The notes under the pieces are model-generated. The model saw only the letters and a list, made by a program, of their open reading frames with translations, did no database searches and was not told the origin of the DNA. From assembly GCF_900105325.1 (NCBI RefSeq), contig NZ_FNSU01000003.1:4477501-4541500 (forward strand): 64,000 bases of DNA, written 5' to 3'. The DNA comes from Pseudomonas marginalis. Lineage in GTDB: Bacteria; Pseudomonadota; Gammaproteobacteria; Pseudomonadales; Pseudomonadaceae. The position numbers were made by a program, and so were the translations under genes. The stretch's first letter is position 1. Each line of letters begins with the position of its first letter. This document shows, in pieces, positions 50,451 through 58,368 of the stretch.

Positions 50451-51404
50451 TTAAAGGGCGAACGGCAGGTGGACAGTGACGTCTTGGCGTTGCGCCAGCC
50501 GATGCTCGAACTCGGCGGGATCGTGAATGAGAACATTCTGCCCGGCAAAGGACTCAGCGGCGATCAGGCGCGACAGCCAGAACCGCACGCACGCCACCCG
50601 CAGCATGGTCGGCCATAGCTCGGCCTCCTTGGCCGTGAACGGCCGCAGGCCTGCGTAGGCACCCAGCAACGCTCGGGCGCGCGGGCCATCAATTACGCCA
50701 TCGGCGTCCGAACACCAGTCATTCAGGGCGATTGCCACGTCGTACAGCATCGGGCCCGAGCAGGCGTTGTAGAAGTCGATCAGGCCGGTCAGGTGTGTGC
50801 CTTCGAACATCGCGTTGTCGCGGAACAGGTCGGCGTGCACGTTGGCGCGTGGCAGGGCGAGGATCTCGGCCTTATGGGCCTCGATTTCAGTCAATACTGC
50901 TTGCAGCAGGCTTTGCTGTGCATCGTCCAGGTGCGAAATCAGCTGCGCACCCTCGCTGAGCATCCAGTCCAGGCCGCGATCGGTCCTGCGCTCCAGCACC
51001 TTCTCGCCTTGCGTCGCCAGGTGCAGATGGCCGAGCAGGTCGCCGACCTGGGCGCAATGCTGTGAGTTGGCGTCCTTGATGTGCTTGCCGGCCAGGCGCG
51101 GTTGCAGCAGCGCCGGTTTGCCTTTCAGTTCGCGCAATGCGACGCCGTCCGTGGTGCGCAGGGCGTAGGGTACCGGCAGGTCGGCATCGTGGAGCACATC
51201 GAGCAGTTCGATGAAGAACGGCATCTCTGCGACAGGGCCGCGCTCAACCAGGGTCAGGACGAATTCGCCCTGTTCCAGGCTGATAAAGAAATTGGTGTTT
51301 TCGCTACCAGCGGCAATCCCCTGGAAGTCAAGCAGGCGGCCGAGCCCGTAGGGGGCGAGAAAGGTTTCCAGCTCGGGCCGAGCCAGGGGGGTGAACACAG
51401 ACAT
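50451..51404 (-). CDS. thrB: Homoserine kinase (APH-type)
   Basis: Phosphorylates homoserine in threonine synthesis. The 317-residue protein is of the aminoglycoside-phosphotransferase-like type used by pseudomonads (ThrB/ThrH type II), not the GHMP type. Motifs are GSENTNFFISL (near residue 30), the catalytic loop NVHADLFRDNAMF (near residue 190) and the metal-binding GLIDFYNACSGPMLYDVAIALND. The start at 51404 is supported by the usual N-terminus SVFTPLARPELE; no strong ribosome site is seen. It is followed by the REP doublet and preceded by a DUF2782 gene on the same strand. Confidence 0.94.
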   Translation of the reverse strand: MSVFTPLARPELETFLAPYGLGRLLDFQGIAAGSENTNFFISLEQGEFVLTLVERGPVAEMPFFIELLDVLHDADLPVPYALRTTDGVALRELKGKPALLQPRLAGKHIKDANSQHCAQVGDLLGHLHLATQGEKVLERRTDRGLDWMLSEGAQLISHLDDAQQSLLQAVLTEIEAHKAEILALPRANVHADLFRDNAMFEGTHLTGLIDFYNACSGPMLYDVAIALNDWCSDADGVIDGPRARALLGAYAGLRPFTAKEAELWPTMLRVACVRFWLSRLIAAESFAGQNVLIHDPAEFEHRLAQRQDVTVHLPFAL

Positions 51405-51460
51405 GGTTAAAACTGCCAGTACGGGCGCCGCAGTGGGCGGCGCCAATTGAAGTTAAGAAA

Positions 51461-51751
51461 TCATTTCCATTCGAAGATCTTCCATGACGGGATCAGCATA
51501 TCCGGCTGGTCAGAGCGGATGAAGTTCGCGTCGGTTCCATCCGCGCGTACCAGGAAATACGGAGGCGCGCCTTTTACGGTCACCTTGATTGCATACAGGA
51601 AACCGTTTTGACGGTACTCCTGGATAGTCCGGTCGCCTTCCGTGCGAATGGTCACTTCCGGATCACCCGAAGGCGCGCTGTCTGCCGCCATGGCAGCCAT
51701 CGGAGCGAGTGCAATCAGGCCGGTCAACAGCAGGCGATTGAATGTACGCAT
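51461..51751 (-). CDS. DUF2782 small exported protein
   Basis: A 96-residue precursor with a signal peptide (residues 1-22, ending MAAMAAD) and a DUF2782 domain. Conserved stretches are VTIRTEGDRTIQEYRQNGFLYAIKV and GAPPYFLVRADG. Known family members are widespread beside polA in gammaproteobacteria, but the function is unknown. It is divergent from polA with 74 bases between the start codons, and reads toward thrB, 56 bases away. Confidence 0.92.
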   Translation of the reverse strand: MRTFNRLLLTGLIALAPMAAMAADSAPSGDPEVTIRTEGDRTIQEYRQNGFLYAIKVTVKGAPPYFLVRADGTDANFIRSDQPDMLIPSWKIFEWK

Positions 51752-51825
51752 GATAACCTTGTCCCTTTGTTTTCATTGGTCCGGCTATTCTAGCGCCTGA
51801 CCCGCCGAAAAGGTTGATCCTGCTC

Positions 51826-54609
51826 ATGAGCCAAGCCCCCCTCGTCCTGGTGGACGGTTCGTCTTACCTGTACCGCGCGTTCCACGCGCTGCCACCGCTG
51901 ACCACTTCCAAAGGCCTGCCGACCGGTGCGGTCAAGGGCGTGTTGAACATGCTCAAAAGCCTGCGCAAGCAGTACCCGGACAGCCCGTTCGCGGTAGTGT
52001 TCGACGCCAAGGGTGGGACGTTTCGCGATGACATGTACGCCGAATACAAGGCCAACCGCCCAAGCATGCCCGATGACATGCGCGTGCAAATCGAGCCCCT
52101 GCACCAGAGCGTGATCGCCCTGGGCTTCCCTTTGCTGTGCGTCGAAGGCGTCGAGGCCGATGACGTGATCGGTACCCTGGCCCGCAGCAGTGCGGCCGCT
52201 GACCGTCCGGTGGTGATCTCCACCGGCGATAAGGACATGGCGCAGTTGGTCGACGGGCACATTACCCTGGTCAACACCATGACCGGTAGCTCGATGGACA
52301 TCGAAGGCGTAAAGGAGAAATTTGGCGTCGCTCCGGAGCAGATCATCGACTATCTGGCGTTGATGGGCGATTCGTCCGACAACATCCCGGGCGTTCCGGG
52401 CATTGGTCCGAAGACCGCTTCCGGCTTGCTGGTGGGCGTGAACGGCGGCCTCAAAGAGCTTTATGAGCAGTTGGACATTGTGCCGACCCTGCCGATCCGC
52501 GGTGCCAAGACGCTGCCGGCGAAGCTGGAAGAGCATAAGGAGATGGCATTCCTCTCCTATCAGTTGGCGACGATCAAGATCGATGTGCCGCTGGACGTGG
52601 GTCTGGACGATTTGCACCTGATTGAACCGGATCGCGAAAAGTTGCTGGAGCTTTACACCCTGCTGGAGTTCAAGAGCTGGTTCGATGAGATTCAGCGCGA
52701 TGCCAAGCGAGTGGAGCTCAAGGCCGCGCCTGTTGCCGAGGACATTGTTGAGGCCGCGCCCGCGGCACCCGCAGAAACGACCTACACCACGATCCTCGAC
52801 CAAGCCACATTCGATGCCTGGCTGAAGAAGCTCAACGACGCGAAGTTGTTCGCTTTCGACACCGAAACCACCGGGATCGACGCTCAGCAGGCGCAACTGG
52901 TGGGGGTTTCCTTCGCCGTGCAGCCCCATGAAGCCGCCTACATCCCGCTGACCCATTCCTACATCGGTGCGCCGCAGCAGCTGGATCGCGACACTGTGTT
53001 GCTGGCCTTGAAGCCATTATTGCAAGACCCGAGCAAGCTCAAGGTCGGCCAGCACGCCAAGTTCGATATGAATATCCTGGCCAACTGTGCCATCGGCGGC
53101 GACCCGGCGAATGGCATCAGCGTGCGCGGTATCGCGTTCGACACCATGCTTGAATCCTACGTGTTGAATTCCACTGCGACCCGCCATGATATGGACAGCC
53201 TGGCCAAGAAGTACCTGGACTACGACACCGTCAGTTTCCAGGACATCGCCGGCAAAGGCGCCAAGCAGCTCACGTTCGACCAGATCCCGCTCGAACAGGC
53301 TGGCCCTTATGCCGCCGAGGATGCGGACGTGACGCTGCGCCTGCATCAGGCACTGCACGCACAGCTCACCGCCATACCGAGCCTGGCGAGTGTGTTGACG
53401 GACATCGAAATACCCCTGGTGCCGGTGCTTGCGCGTATCGAACGCCAGGGCGCGCTGGTGGATGCGCAGCTGCTCGGTGTCCAGAGCATCGAGCTGGGCA
53501 ACAAGATGGTCGAACTGGAGCGCCAGGCGTTCGAGATCGCCGGCGAAGCATTCAACCTGGGTTCGCCCAAGCAGCTCGGCGCGATTCTCTACGAGAAACT
53601 CGGCCTGCCGGTGCTGAAAAAAACGGGCAAGGGCCAGGCATCCACGGCAGAGGAAGTGCTGGCCAAGCTGGCCGAAGATGACTATCCGCTGCCCAAGGTA
53701 CTGATGCAGTACCGCAGCATGAGCAAGCTGAAAAGCACTTACACCGACCGCTTGCCGGAGCAGATCAACCCGCGGACCGGGCGTGTTCACACCTCTTACC
53801 ATCAGGCGGTGGCGGCGACCGGGCGGCTGTCTTCCAGCGACCCGAACCTGCAGAACATCCCGGTGCGCACCGCCGAAGGGCGGCGCATCCGCCAGGCGTT
53901 TGTCGCGCCCAAGGGCTACAAACTGCTGGCGGCGGACTATTCGCAGATCGAACTACGGATCATGGCGCACCTGTCCAAGGACGAGGGGCTGATGAATGCG
54001 TTCCGTAACGACCTGGATGTGCATACCGCCACGGCGGCCGAGGTGTTCAAGGTCGAATTGGCTGAGGTCACCTCCAATCAGCGTCGCAGTGCCAAGGCGA
54101 TCAACTTTGGCCTGATCTACGGCATGGGGGCTCAGAAGCTCGGCAAGGACATCGGTGTCGATACCAAGACCGCAAAGGCTTACATCGATGTGTACTTCGC
54201 CCGCTACCCAGGCGTTCGCGAGTACATGGAGCGCACCCGCGCCCAGGCTGCCGATCAAGGCTACGTGGAAACCTTCTTCGGACGTCGGCTGTATTTGCCG
54301 GATATCAACTCCAACAAGCCCCAGGAGCGCGCGGCCGCAGAACGCACGGCGATCAACGCGCCGATGCAGGGCACGGCGGCGGATATCATCAAGAAGGCCA
54401 TGGTGCTGGTGGATAACTGGCTGACCGCGTCGGGCCTGGATGCCAAGGTGATCCTGCAGGTACACGATGAACTGGTGCTCGAAGTGCGGGAGGATCTGGT
54501 GGCCGAGGTCAGCGAGAAGATTCGCGAGCACATGAGCGCGGCCGCGCAGTTGGATGTGCCGTTGGTGGTGGACGTTGGCGTAGGCGACAACTGGGACGAA
54601 GCGCACTGA
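51826..54609 (+). CDS. polA: DNA polymerase I
   Basis: A 927-residue repair and Okazaki-fragment polymerase with three domains. The 5'-3' nuclease (about residues 1-290) begins LVLVDGSSYLYRAFHALPPL. The 3'-5' exonuclease (about 315-500) keeps the catalytic pair in FAFDTETTGID (near 345-347), so proofreading should be active. The family A polymerase (about 530-927) has motif A DYSQIELRI, motif B RRSAKAINFGLIYG and motif C VHDELVLEV. The ATG at 51826 is preferred to the TTG at 51814. The ErsA gene and engB follow, the same order as polA-spf-engB in E. coli. Confidence 0.97.
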   Translation: MSQAPLVLVDGSSYLYRAFHALPPLTTSKGLPTGAVKGVLNMLKSLRKQYPDSPFAVVFDAKGGTFRDDMYAEYKANRPSMPDDMRVQIEPLHQSVIALGFPLLCVEGVEADDVIGTLARSSAAADRPVVISTGDKDMAQLVDGHITLVNTMTGSSMDIEGVKEKFGVAPEQIIDYLALMGDSSDNIPGVPGIGPKTASGLLVGVNGGLKELYEQLDIVPTLPIRGAKTLPAKLEEHKEMAFLSYQLATIKIDVPLDVGLDDLHLIEPDREKLLELYTLLEFKSWFDEIQRDAKRVELKAAPVAEDIVEAAPAAPAETTYTTILDQATFDAWLKKLNDAKLFAFDTETTGIDAQQAQLVGVSFAVQPHEAAYIPLTHSYIGAPQQLDRDTVLLALKPLLQDPSKLKVGQHAKFDMNILANCAIGGDPANGISVRGIAFDTMLESYVLNSTATRHDMDSLAKKYLDYDTVSFQDIAGKGAKQLTFDQIPLEQAGPYAAEDADVTLRLHQALHAQLTAIPSLASVLTDIEIPLVPVLARIERQGALVDAQLLGVQSIELGNKMVELERQAFEIAGEAFNLGSPKQLGAILYEKLGLPVLKKTGKGQASTAEEVLAKLAEDDYPLPKVLMQYRSMSKLKSTYTDRLPEQINPRTGRVHTSYHQAVAATGRLSSSDPNLQNIPVRTAEGRRIRQAFVAPKGYKLLAADYSQIELRIMAHLSKDEGLMNAFRNDLDVHTATAAEVFKVELAEVTSNQRRSAKAINFGLIYGMGAQKLGKDIGVDTKTAKAYIDVYFARYPGVREYMERTRAQAADQGYVETFFGRRLYLPDINSNKPQERAAAERTAINAPMQGTAADIIKKAMVLVDNWLTASGLDAKVILQVHDELVLEVREDLVAEVSEKIREHMSAAAQLDVPLVVDVGVGDNWDEAH

Positions 54610-54701
54610 TTTCGCGGCATCGCCACCACCGAGCGTGGTGGCGCAGTGCTTTAGATCGGAAATCCGCTGCAGTTATTTCCAATAGTTTTTTGAACCTGCC
54701 G

Positions 54702-54729
54702 GAACTTAACCTGTGAACTGCTACTCAGA
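54702..54729 (+). promoter_or_regulatory. AlgU (sigma-22) type promoter of the ErsA small RNA
   Basis: GAACTT at 54702-54707, 17 bases, then TCAGA at 54725-54729, the same elements and spacing as the osmC promoter at 15893. It predicts a transcript start near 54736. In P. aeruginosa ersA is known to depend on AlgU. Confidence 0.82.
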
Positions 54730-54735
54730 GTTACT

Positions 54736-54865
54736 GAATGGGTGGTGAAGCCCTTCAATGCTCCTATGTTGTGTTAAGTGTTGGCAGATATCCGGACCCC
54801 GCCCTAGCGGTCCGGTACTTGAACCCCGAACTTCCCCTCCCCATACGAAGTCCGGGGTTTTTTTT
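54736..54865 (+). ncRNA. ersA: Small RNA ErsA
   Basis: A non-coding transcript of about 130 nt is predicted from the AlgU-type promoter to a strong terminator. The first half is rich in U and A (TTGTGTTAAGTGTTGGCAG). Then come a hairpin CCGGACC...GGTCCGG (54795-54818), and a terminal stem AACCCCGAACTTC/GAAGTCCGGGGTT with the C-rich loop CCCTCCCCATAC, followed by eight T. ErsA of P. aeruginosa is reported as 132 nt, AlgU-dependent, located between polA and engB, and acts on algC and oprD messages through a C-rich seed; this locus fits in all these points. The exact 5' end is inferred. Confidence 0.85.
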
Positions 54866-54878
54866 GCCCGTAGAAAAG

Positions 54879-55520
54879 TTACTCGGCGAGTTCCGCACCT
54901 TTGTCAGCCAATTCCATCCAGCCGGCCAGCACGGTATAGGCATCTTCCAGGCCCATGCGCTTGGGGGCCGAGAACAGCTGGATGGTGATTGTGTCACCCC
55001 AACCCTTGCGGATTTCGGACTGCACTTTGAGCAAGGTGTTCTTGGCGGCGCCGTAGGTAAGCTTGTCGGCCTTGGTCAGCAGGATATGCATCGGCATGCC
55101 GCTGGCGACCGCCCAATCCAGCATCAGCAGGTCGAAGTCGGTCATTGGATGACGGATATCCATCATCAGGATCAACCCCTTCAAGCTCTCCCGGCCACCC
55201 AGGTAAGCCTCCAGGTGACGCTGCCAGTGCAGCTTCAGCGGGATAGGTACTTTTGCATAACCATAGCCCGGCAGGTCGACCAGACGCCGATCATCGTCTA
55301 GCTTGAAGAAGTTGAGTAACTGCGTGCGGCCCGGGGTTTTCGAGGTGCGTGCGAGGCTGGCGTGGGTCAGGGTGTTCAGTGCGCTGGATTTACCGGCGTT
55401 GGAGCGACCGGCAAAGGCGACTTCAAAGCCTTCGTCATCGGGGCATTGGTCAACTTTGGCGGCGCTGAGCATGAAGGTGGACTGTTGGCACAGGCCGAGG
55501 ATGGGGTTCTTGAGTTGCAT
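54879..55520 (-). CDS. engB: Ribosome biogenesis GTPase EngB (YihA/YsxC)
   Basis: A 213-residue GTPase needed for assembly of the large ribosomal subunit. G1 is GRSNAGKSS, G2/switch I includes TPGRTQLLNFF, G3 is DLPGYGYAKV, G4 TKAD and G5 near SAPKRMG. The start at 55520 gives the usual N-terminus QLKNPILGLCQQ; an in-frame ATG at 55646 would add 42 residues without similarity. It is convergent with the ErsA gene, ending 13 bases after the sRNA terminator, and divergent from the cytochrome c5 gene. Confidence 0.95.
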   Translation of the reverse strand: MQLKNPILGLCQQSTFMLSAAKVDQCPDDEGFEVAFAGRSNAGKSSALNTLTHASLARTSKTPGRTQLLNFFKLDDDRRLVDLPGYGYAKVPIPLKLHWQRHLEAYLGGRESLKGLILMMDIRHPMTDFDLLMLDWAVASGMPMHILLTKADKLTYGAAKNTLLKVQSEIRKGWGDTITIQLFSAPKRMGLEDAYTVLAGWMELADKGAELAE

Positions 55521-55712
55521 GAGATTTCCGATGTGGGCGGTGCCGAAAAAGGGTGCGGCAAGCGGTGTCGTTTCCGTTTCAGTAGCGCCAGTATATAATG
55601 CCGCAGATTTTGTGTGTGCTTTGTCCCAGCGAAGGATGAAGTTCACGGGAGCGATAGACCTTTATTGCGCATTAGAACGCAAAACGCTCTCAAACCCTGA
55701 AAAGGTCGATGT

Positions 55713-56015
55713 ATGACCCGATGGTTGCTCGCTTTCGGTGCCCTGGTTCCGCTGTATGGCGCTCAGGCTACACAGGATCCGGAAGCGGTGTACAACCGAG
55801 TTTGCGTGGCTTGCCATGCCGGCCAACTGCCGAACGCCCCGAAACGGGGTGACCAGGCAGCCTGGGCGCCAAGACTGGCGCAGGGCATGGACACGCTGGT
55901 GCAACACGTGACCCAGGGTTTCAAGGCAATGCCGCCGCGTGGTTTGTGCATGGACTGCAGTACCGAGGATTACCAGGCCATCATTGAGTTGATGGTGAGT
56001 AAACCCGGTAGATAA
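55713..56015 (+). CDS. Cytochrome c5-family small monoheme protein
   Basis: A 100-residue precursor. The signal peptide covers about residues 1-19 (ending YGAQA). The heme motif CVACH is at residues 31-35, and the axial Met is probably in KAMPPRG (near 72-76). A second pair of cysteines in LCMDCS (near 78-82) is typical of c5-type cytochromes and forms a disulfide. It begins 192 bases from engB and lies 33 bases before the cytochrome c4 gene, so the two periplasmic electron carriers are probably expressed together. Confidence 0.9.
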   Translation: MTRWLLAFGALVPLYGAQATQDPEAVYNRVCVACHAGQLPNAPKRGDQAAWAPRLAQGMDTLVQHVTQGFKAMPPRGLCMDCSTEDYQAIIELMVSKPGR

Positions 56016-56048
56016 CTCTTAAACCCTTAGCCGTAGTTGGATTAGCTG

Positions 56049-56675
56049 ATGAACAAACTGATCGTGAGTCTGCTGTTGACCTTGGGCATCACCGGTGTTG
56101 CCGTCGCCGCAGAGGGCCCCCTTAAAGGTGATGCCACTGCCGGTCAAGCGAAAGCCGCCGTATGTGGTGCCTGCCATGGGCCGGATGGTAACAGCCCGGC
56201 GCCGAACTTCCCCAAATTGGCCGGCCAGGGTGAGCGTTACCTGACCAAGCAGATGCACGACATCAAGGATGGCAAGCGCACGGTCCTGGAAATGACCGGC
56301 CTGCTGACCAACCTCAGTGACCAGGACCTGGCAGACCTCGCGGCTTATTTTGCCAGCCAGAAAGGCAGTGTGGGAGCTGCTGATCCGAAACTGGTGGCCC
56401 GTGGTGAGAAACTGTTCCGCGGCGGTGACCTGGATAAAGGCCTGCCTGCCTGCACCGGTTGCCACTCGCCCAATGGCGCGGGCATAGCCGCCGCCGGCTT
56501 CCCGCACCTGAGCGGCCAGCACGCGACCTACATTGCCAAGCAGCTGACCGATTTCCGTAAGGAAGAGGCCGGGCGAGCCAATGATGGCGACGCGGCAATC
56601 ATGCGCACCATCGCTCGCAAGCTGAGTGATGAAGACATTGCGGCGGTCTCCAGCTACATCCAGGGCCTGCACTAA
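56049..56675 (+). CDS. Cytochrome c4 (diheme)
   Basis: A 208-residue precursor with a signal peptide (residues 1-20, ending GVAVAAE) and two cytochrome c domains. The hemes bind at CGACH (39-43) and CTGCH (135-139); axial Met residues lie further on (EMTG near 82 and IMRT near 180). It carries electrons to terminal oxidases, probably including the cbb3 or aa3 enzymes; in P. aeruginosa the gene is cc4 (PA5490, from memory). A terminator follows about 50 bases after the stop. Confidence 0.94.
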   Translation: MNKLIVSLLLTLGITGVAVAAEGPLKGDATAGQAKAAVCGACHGPDGNSPAPNFPKLAGQGERYLTKQMHDIKDGKRTVLEMTGLLTNLSDQDLADLAAYFASQKGSVGAADPKLVARGEKLFRGGDLDKGLPACTGCHSPNGAGIAAAGFPHLSGQHATYIAKQLTDFRKEEAGRANDGDAAIMRTIARKLSDEDIAAVSSYIQGLH

Positions 56676-56721
56676 GGTGCACGCAACGTTAACGCTCGAT
56701 TAATCCATCGATGCAAGCATA

Positions 56722-56749
56722 AAAAGGGTGGCTTAGGCCGCCCTTTTTT
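56722..56749 (+). terminator. Rho-independent terminator behind cytochrome c4
   Basis: AAAGGGTGGC and the complementary GCCGCCCTTT (one G-U pair) form a ten-pair stem with a short loop, followed by a T-run. It ends the c5-c4 transcript before the dsbA promoter. Confidence 0.9.
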
Positions 56750-56772
56750 GTGGCCGCTGCCGTTACACTAAC

Positions 56773-56800
56773 GAACTCATGCCCGCGTAGACCTGTCACA
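56773..56800 (+). promoter_or_regulatory. Weak AlgU-like promoter before dsbA
   Basis: GAACTC at 56773-56778, 17 bases, then TCACA at 56796-56800. Each box has one mismatch to GAACTT/TCAGA, but spacing is exactly that of the osmC and ersA promoters. A normal sigma-70 promoter may exist as well. Confidence 0.35.
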
Positions 56801-56843
56801 ACAAAGGTCGCGTGAGGCGACTTTATTTGTCCAGGAGTAAAGC

Positions 56844-57479
56844 ATGCGTAATCTGATCCTCAGCGCCGCTCTCGTCACTGCCAGCCTCTTCGGCATGACC
56901 GCACAAGCTGCCGACGTGCCGCTTGAAGCCGGTAAAACCTACGTTGAATTGGCCAACCCAGTGCCGGTTTCGGTACCGGGCAAGATCGAAGTGGTAGAGC
57001 TGTTCTGGTACGGCTGCCCGCATTGCTACGCTTTTGAGCCGGTCATCAACCCTTGGGTCGAGAAGCTGCCCAAGGACGTGAACTTCAAGCGCATCCCCGC
57101 CATGTTCGGCGGCCCATGGGATGCCCACGGCCAACTGTTCCTGACCCTGGAAGCCATGGGTGTGGAGCACAAGGTCCACAACGCGGTATTCGACGCCATC
57201 CAGAAACAAGGCAAGCGCCTGACCAAGCCGGACGAAATGGCTGACTTCATTGCTACCCAAGGCGTCGACAAGGACAAGTTCCTGGCCACCTTCAACTCCT
57301 TCGCCATCCAGGGCCAGATCAAACAGGCCAAGGAGCTGGCGCAGAAGTACGGCGTGCAAGGCGTACCGACCATGATTGTCAACGGCAAGTATCGTTTCGA
57401 CCTGGGCACTACCGGTGGTCCTGAAGCGACCCTCAACGTTGCCGACCAGTTGATCGCCAAAGAACGCGCAGCCAAGTAA
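56844..57479 (+). CDS. dsbA: Periplasmic thiol:disulfide oxidoreductase DsbA
   Basis: A 211-residue precursor that introduces disulfide bonds into exported proteins. The signal peptide covers residues 1-22 (ending AQAADV). The thioredoxin-fold active site CPHC is at 58-61 (FWYGCPHCYAFEP), and the cis-Pro loop is GVQGVPTMIVNG near residue 170. The helical insertion lies between. CCAGGAGTAAAGC precedes the ATG. The downstream nuclease-family gene begins 10 bases after the stop, so they share a transcript. Confidence 0.96.
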   Translation: MRNLILSAALVTASLFGMTAQAADVPLEAGKTYVELANPVPVSVPGKIEVVELFWYGCPHCYAFEPVINPWVEKLPKDVNFKRIPAMFGGPWDAHGQLFLTLEAMGVEHKVHNAVFDAIQKQGKRLTKPDEMADFIATQGVDKDKFLATFNSFAIQGQIKQAKELAQKYGVQGVPTMIVNGKYRFDLGTTGGPEATLNVADQLIAKERAAK

Positions 57480-57489
57480 GGGGCTCCTC

Positions 57490-58368
57490 ATGCGCCGCTG
57501 GGGTACTGAACGTGTGGTTGGCCTGCGTGAACCGCAGGTCAACGCACATCACCTGGAGCCCACAGGTTTGCCGGCAGACAACCGCCTGCGCCTGCTCAGC
57601 TTCAATATCCAGGTGGGCAACAGCACCGAGAAGTACCGGCACTACCTCACCCGTGGCTGGCAGCATTTGCTGCCCCACAACGGCCGGGCCCGTAACCTGC
57701 AGAAGATCGGCGACCTGTTGAATGATTTCGACCTGGTCGCCCTGCAGGAGGCCGACGGCGGCAGCATGCGTTCCGGCTATATCAATCAGGTCGAACACCT
57801 GGCACACCTCGGGGCGTTCCCCTACTGGTATCAGCAGCTCAATCGCAACCTCGGGCGCCTGGCGCAGCACAGTAATGGTGTGCTCAGCCGTTTGAAGCCC
57901 ACCTCCATCGAAGATCACCCATTGCCGGGCCCCAAGGGGCGCGGGGCGATTCTCGTGCGTTTTGGCGAAGGGCCTGAGGCCTTGGTGGTGGTGATGATGC
58001 ACCTGGCGCTCGGGGGGCGTACGCGCAACCTGCAGTTGGCCTACGTGCGCGACCTGATTGGCAACTACAAGCATCAGGTGTTGATGGGTGACATGAACAC
58101 CCATGCGAACGACCTCCTGCTGAATTCCCCGTTGCGTGACCTCGGGCTACTGGCGCCGCAAGTCGAAGCCACGTTCCCCAGCTGGCGCCCGCAACGCTGT
58201 CTTGACCATATCCTGCTCAGCCCGAGCCTCACACTTGAGAGTGTGCAGGTACTGGCGCAGCCCATCTCCGATCACCTGCCAGTCGCGGTAGAGATTCGTC
58301 TGCCGGGTTCGCTCACGGCTGATGCATTGCCCGCGTTGAGCCCCGGCCCTCGCGGACCCCTTGCATGA
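57490..58368 (+). CDS. Endonuclease/exonuclease/phosphatase family protein
   Basis: A 292-residue member of the EEP superfamily. Motifs are LLSFNIQVG (near residue 37), LVALQEADGG (metal-binding Glu near 84), VVVMMHLALGG, LMGDMNTHAND (near 200) and CLDHILLS plus SDHLPVAVEI near the C-terminus, giving the complete catalytic set. No signal peptide is evident, so the protein is probably cytoplasmic. The substrate (nucleic acid, phospholipid or phosphoinositide-like) is unknown. It overlaps dgcP by four bases (ATGA), so a role tied to c-di-GMP output is possible but unproven. Counterpart of PA5488 from memory. Confidence 0.88.
   Translation: MRRWGTERVVGLREPQVNAHHLEPTGLPADNRLRLLSFNIQVGNSTEKYRHYLTRGWQHLLPHNGRARNLQKIGDLLNDFDLVALQEADGGSMRSGYINQVEHLAHLGAFPYWYQQLNRNLGRLAQHSNGVLSRLKPTSIEDHPLPGPKGRGAILVRFGEGPEALVVVMMHLALGGRTRNLQLAYVRDLIGNYKHQVLMGDMNTHANDLLLNSPLRDLGLLAPQVEATFPSWRPQRCLDHILLSPSLTLESVQVLAQPISDHLPVAVEIRLPGSLTADALPALSPGPRGPLA

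Noticed and set aside
55614..55646. GAACTT on the minus strand upstream of engB as an AlgU promoter
   Set aside because: At 16-17 bases no TCAGA-like -10 follows, and the position overlaps an unlikely upstream extension of engB.
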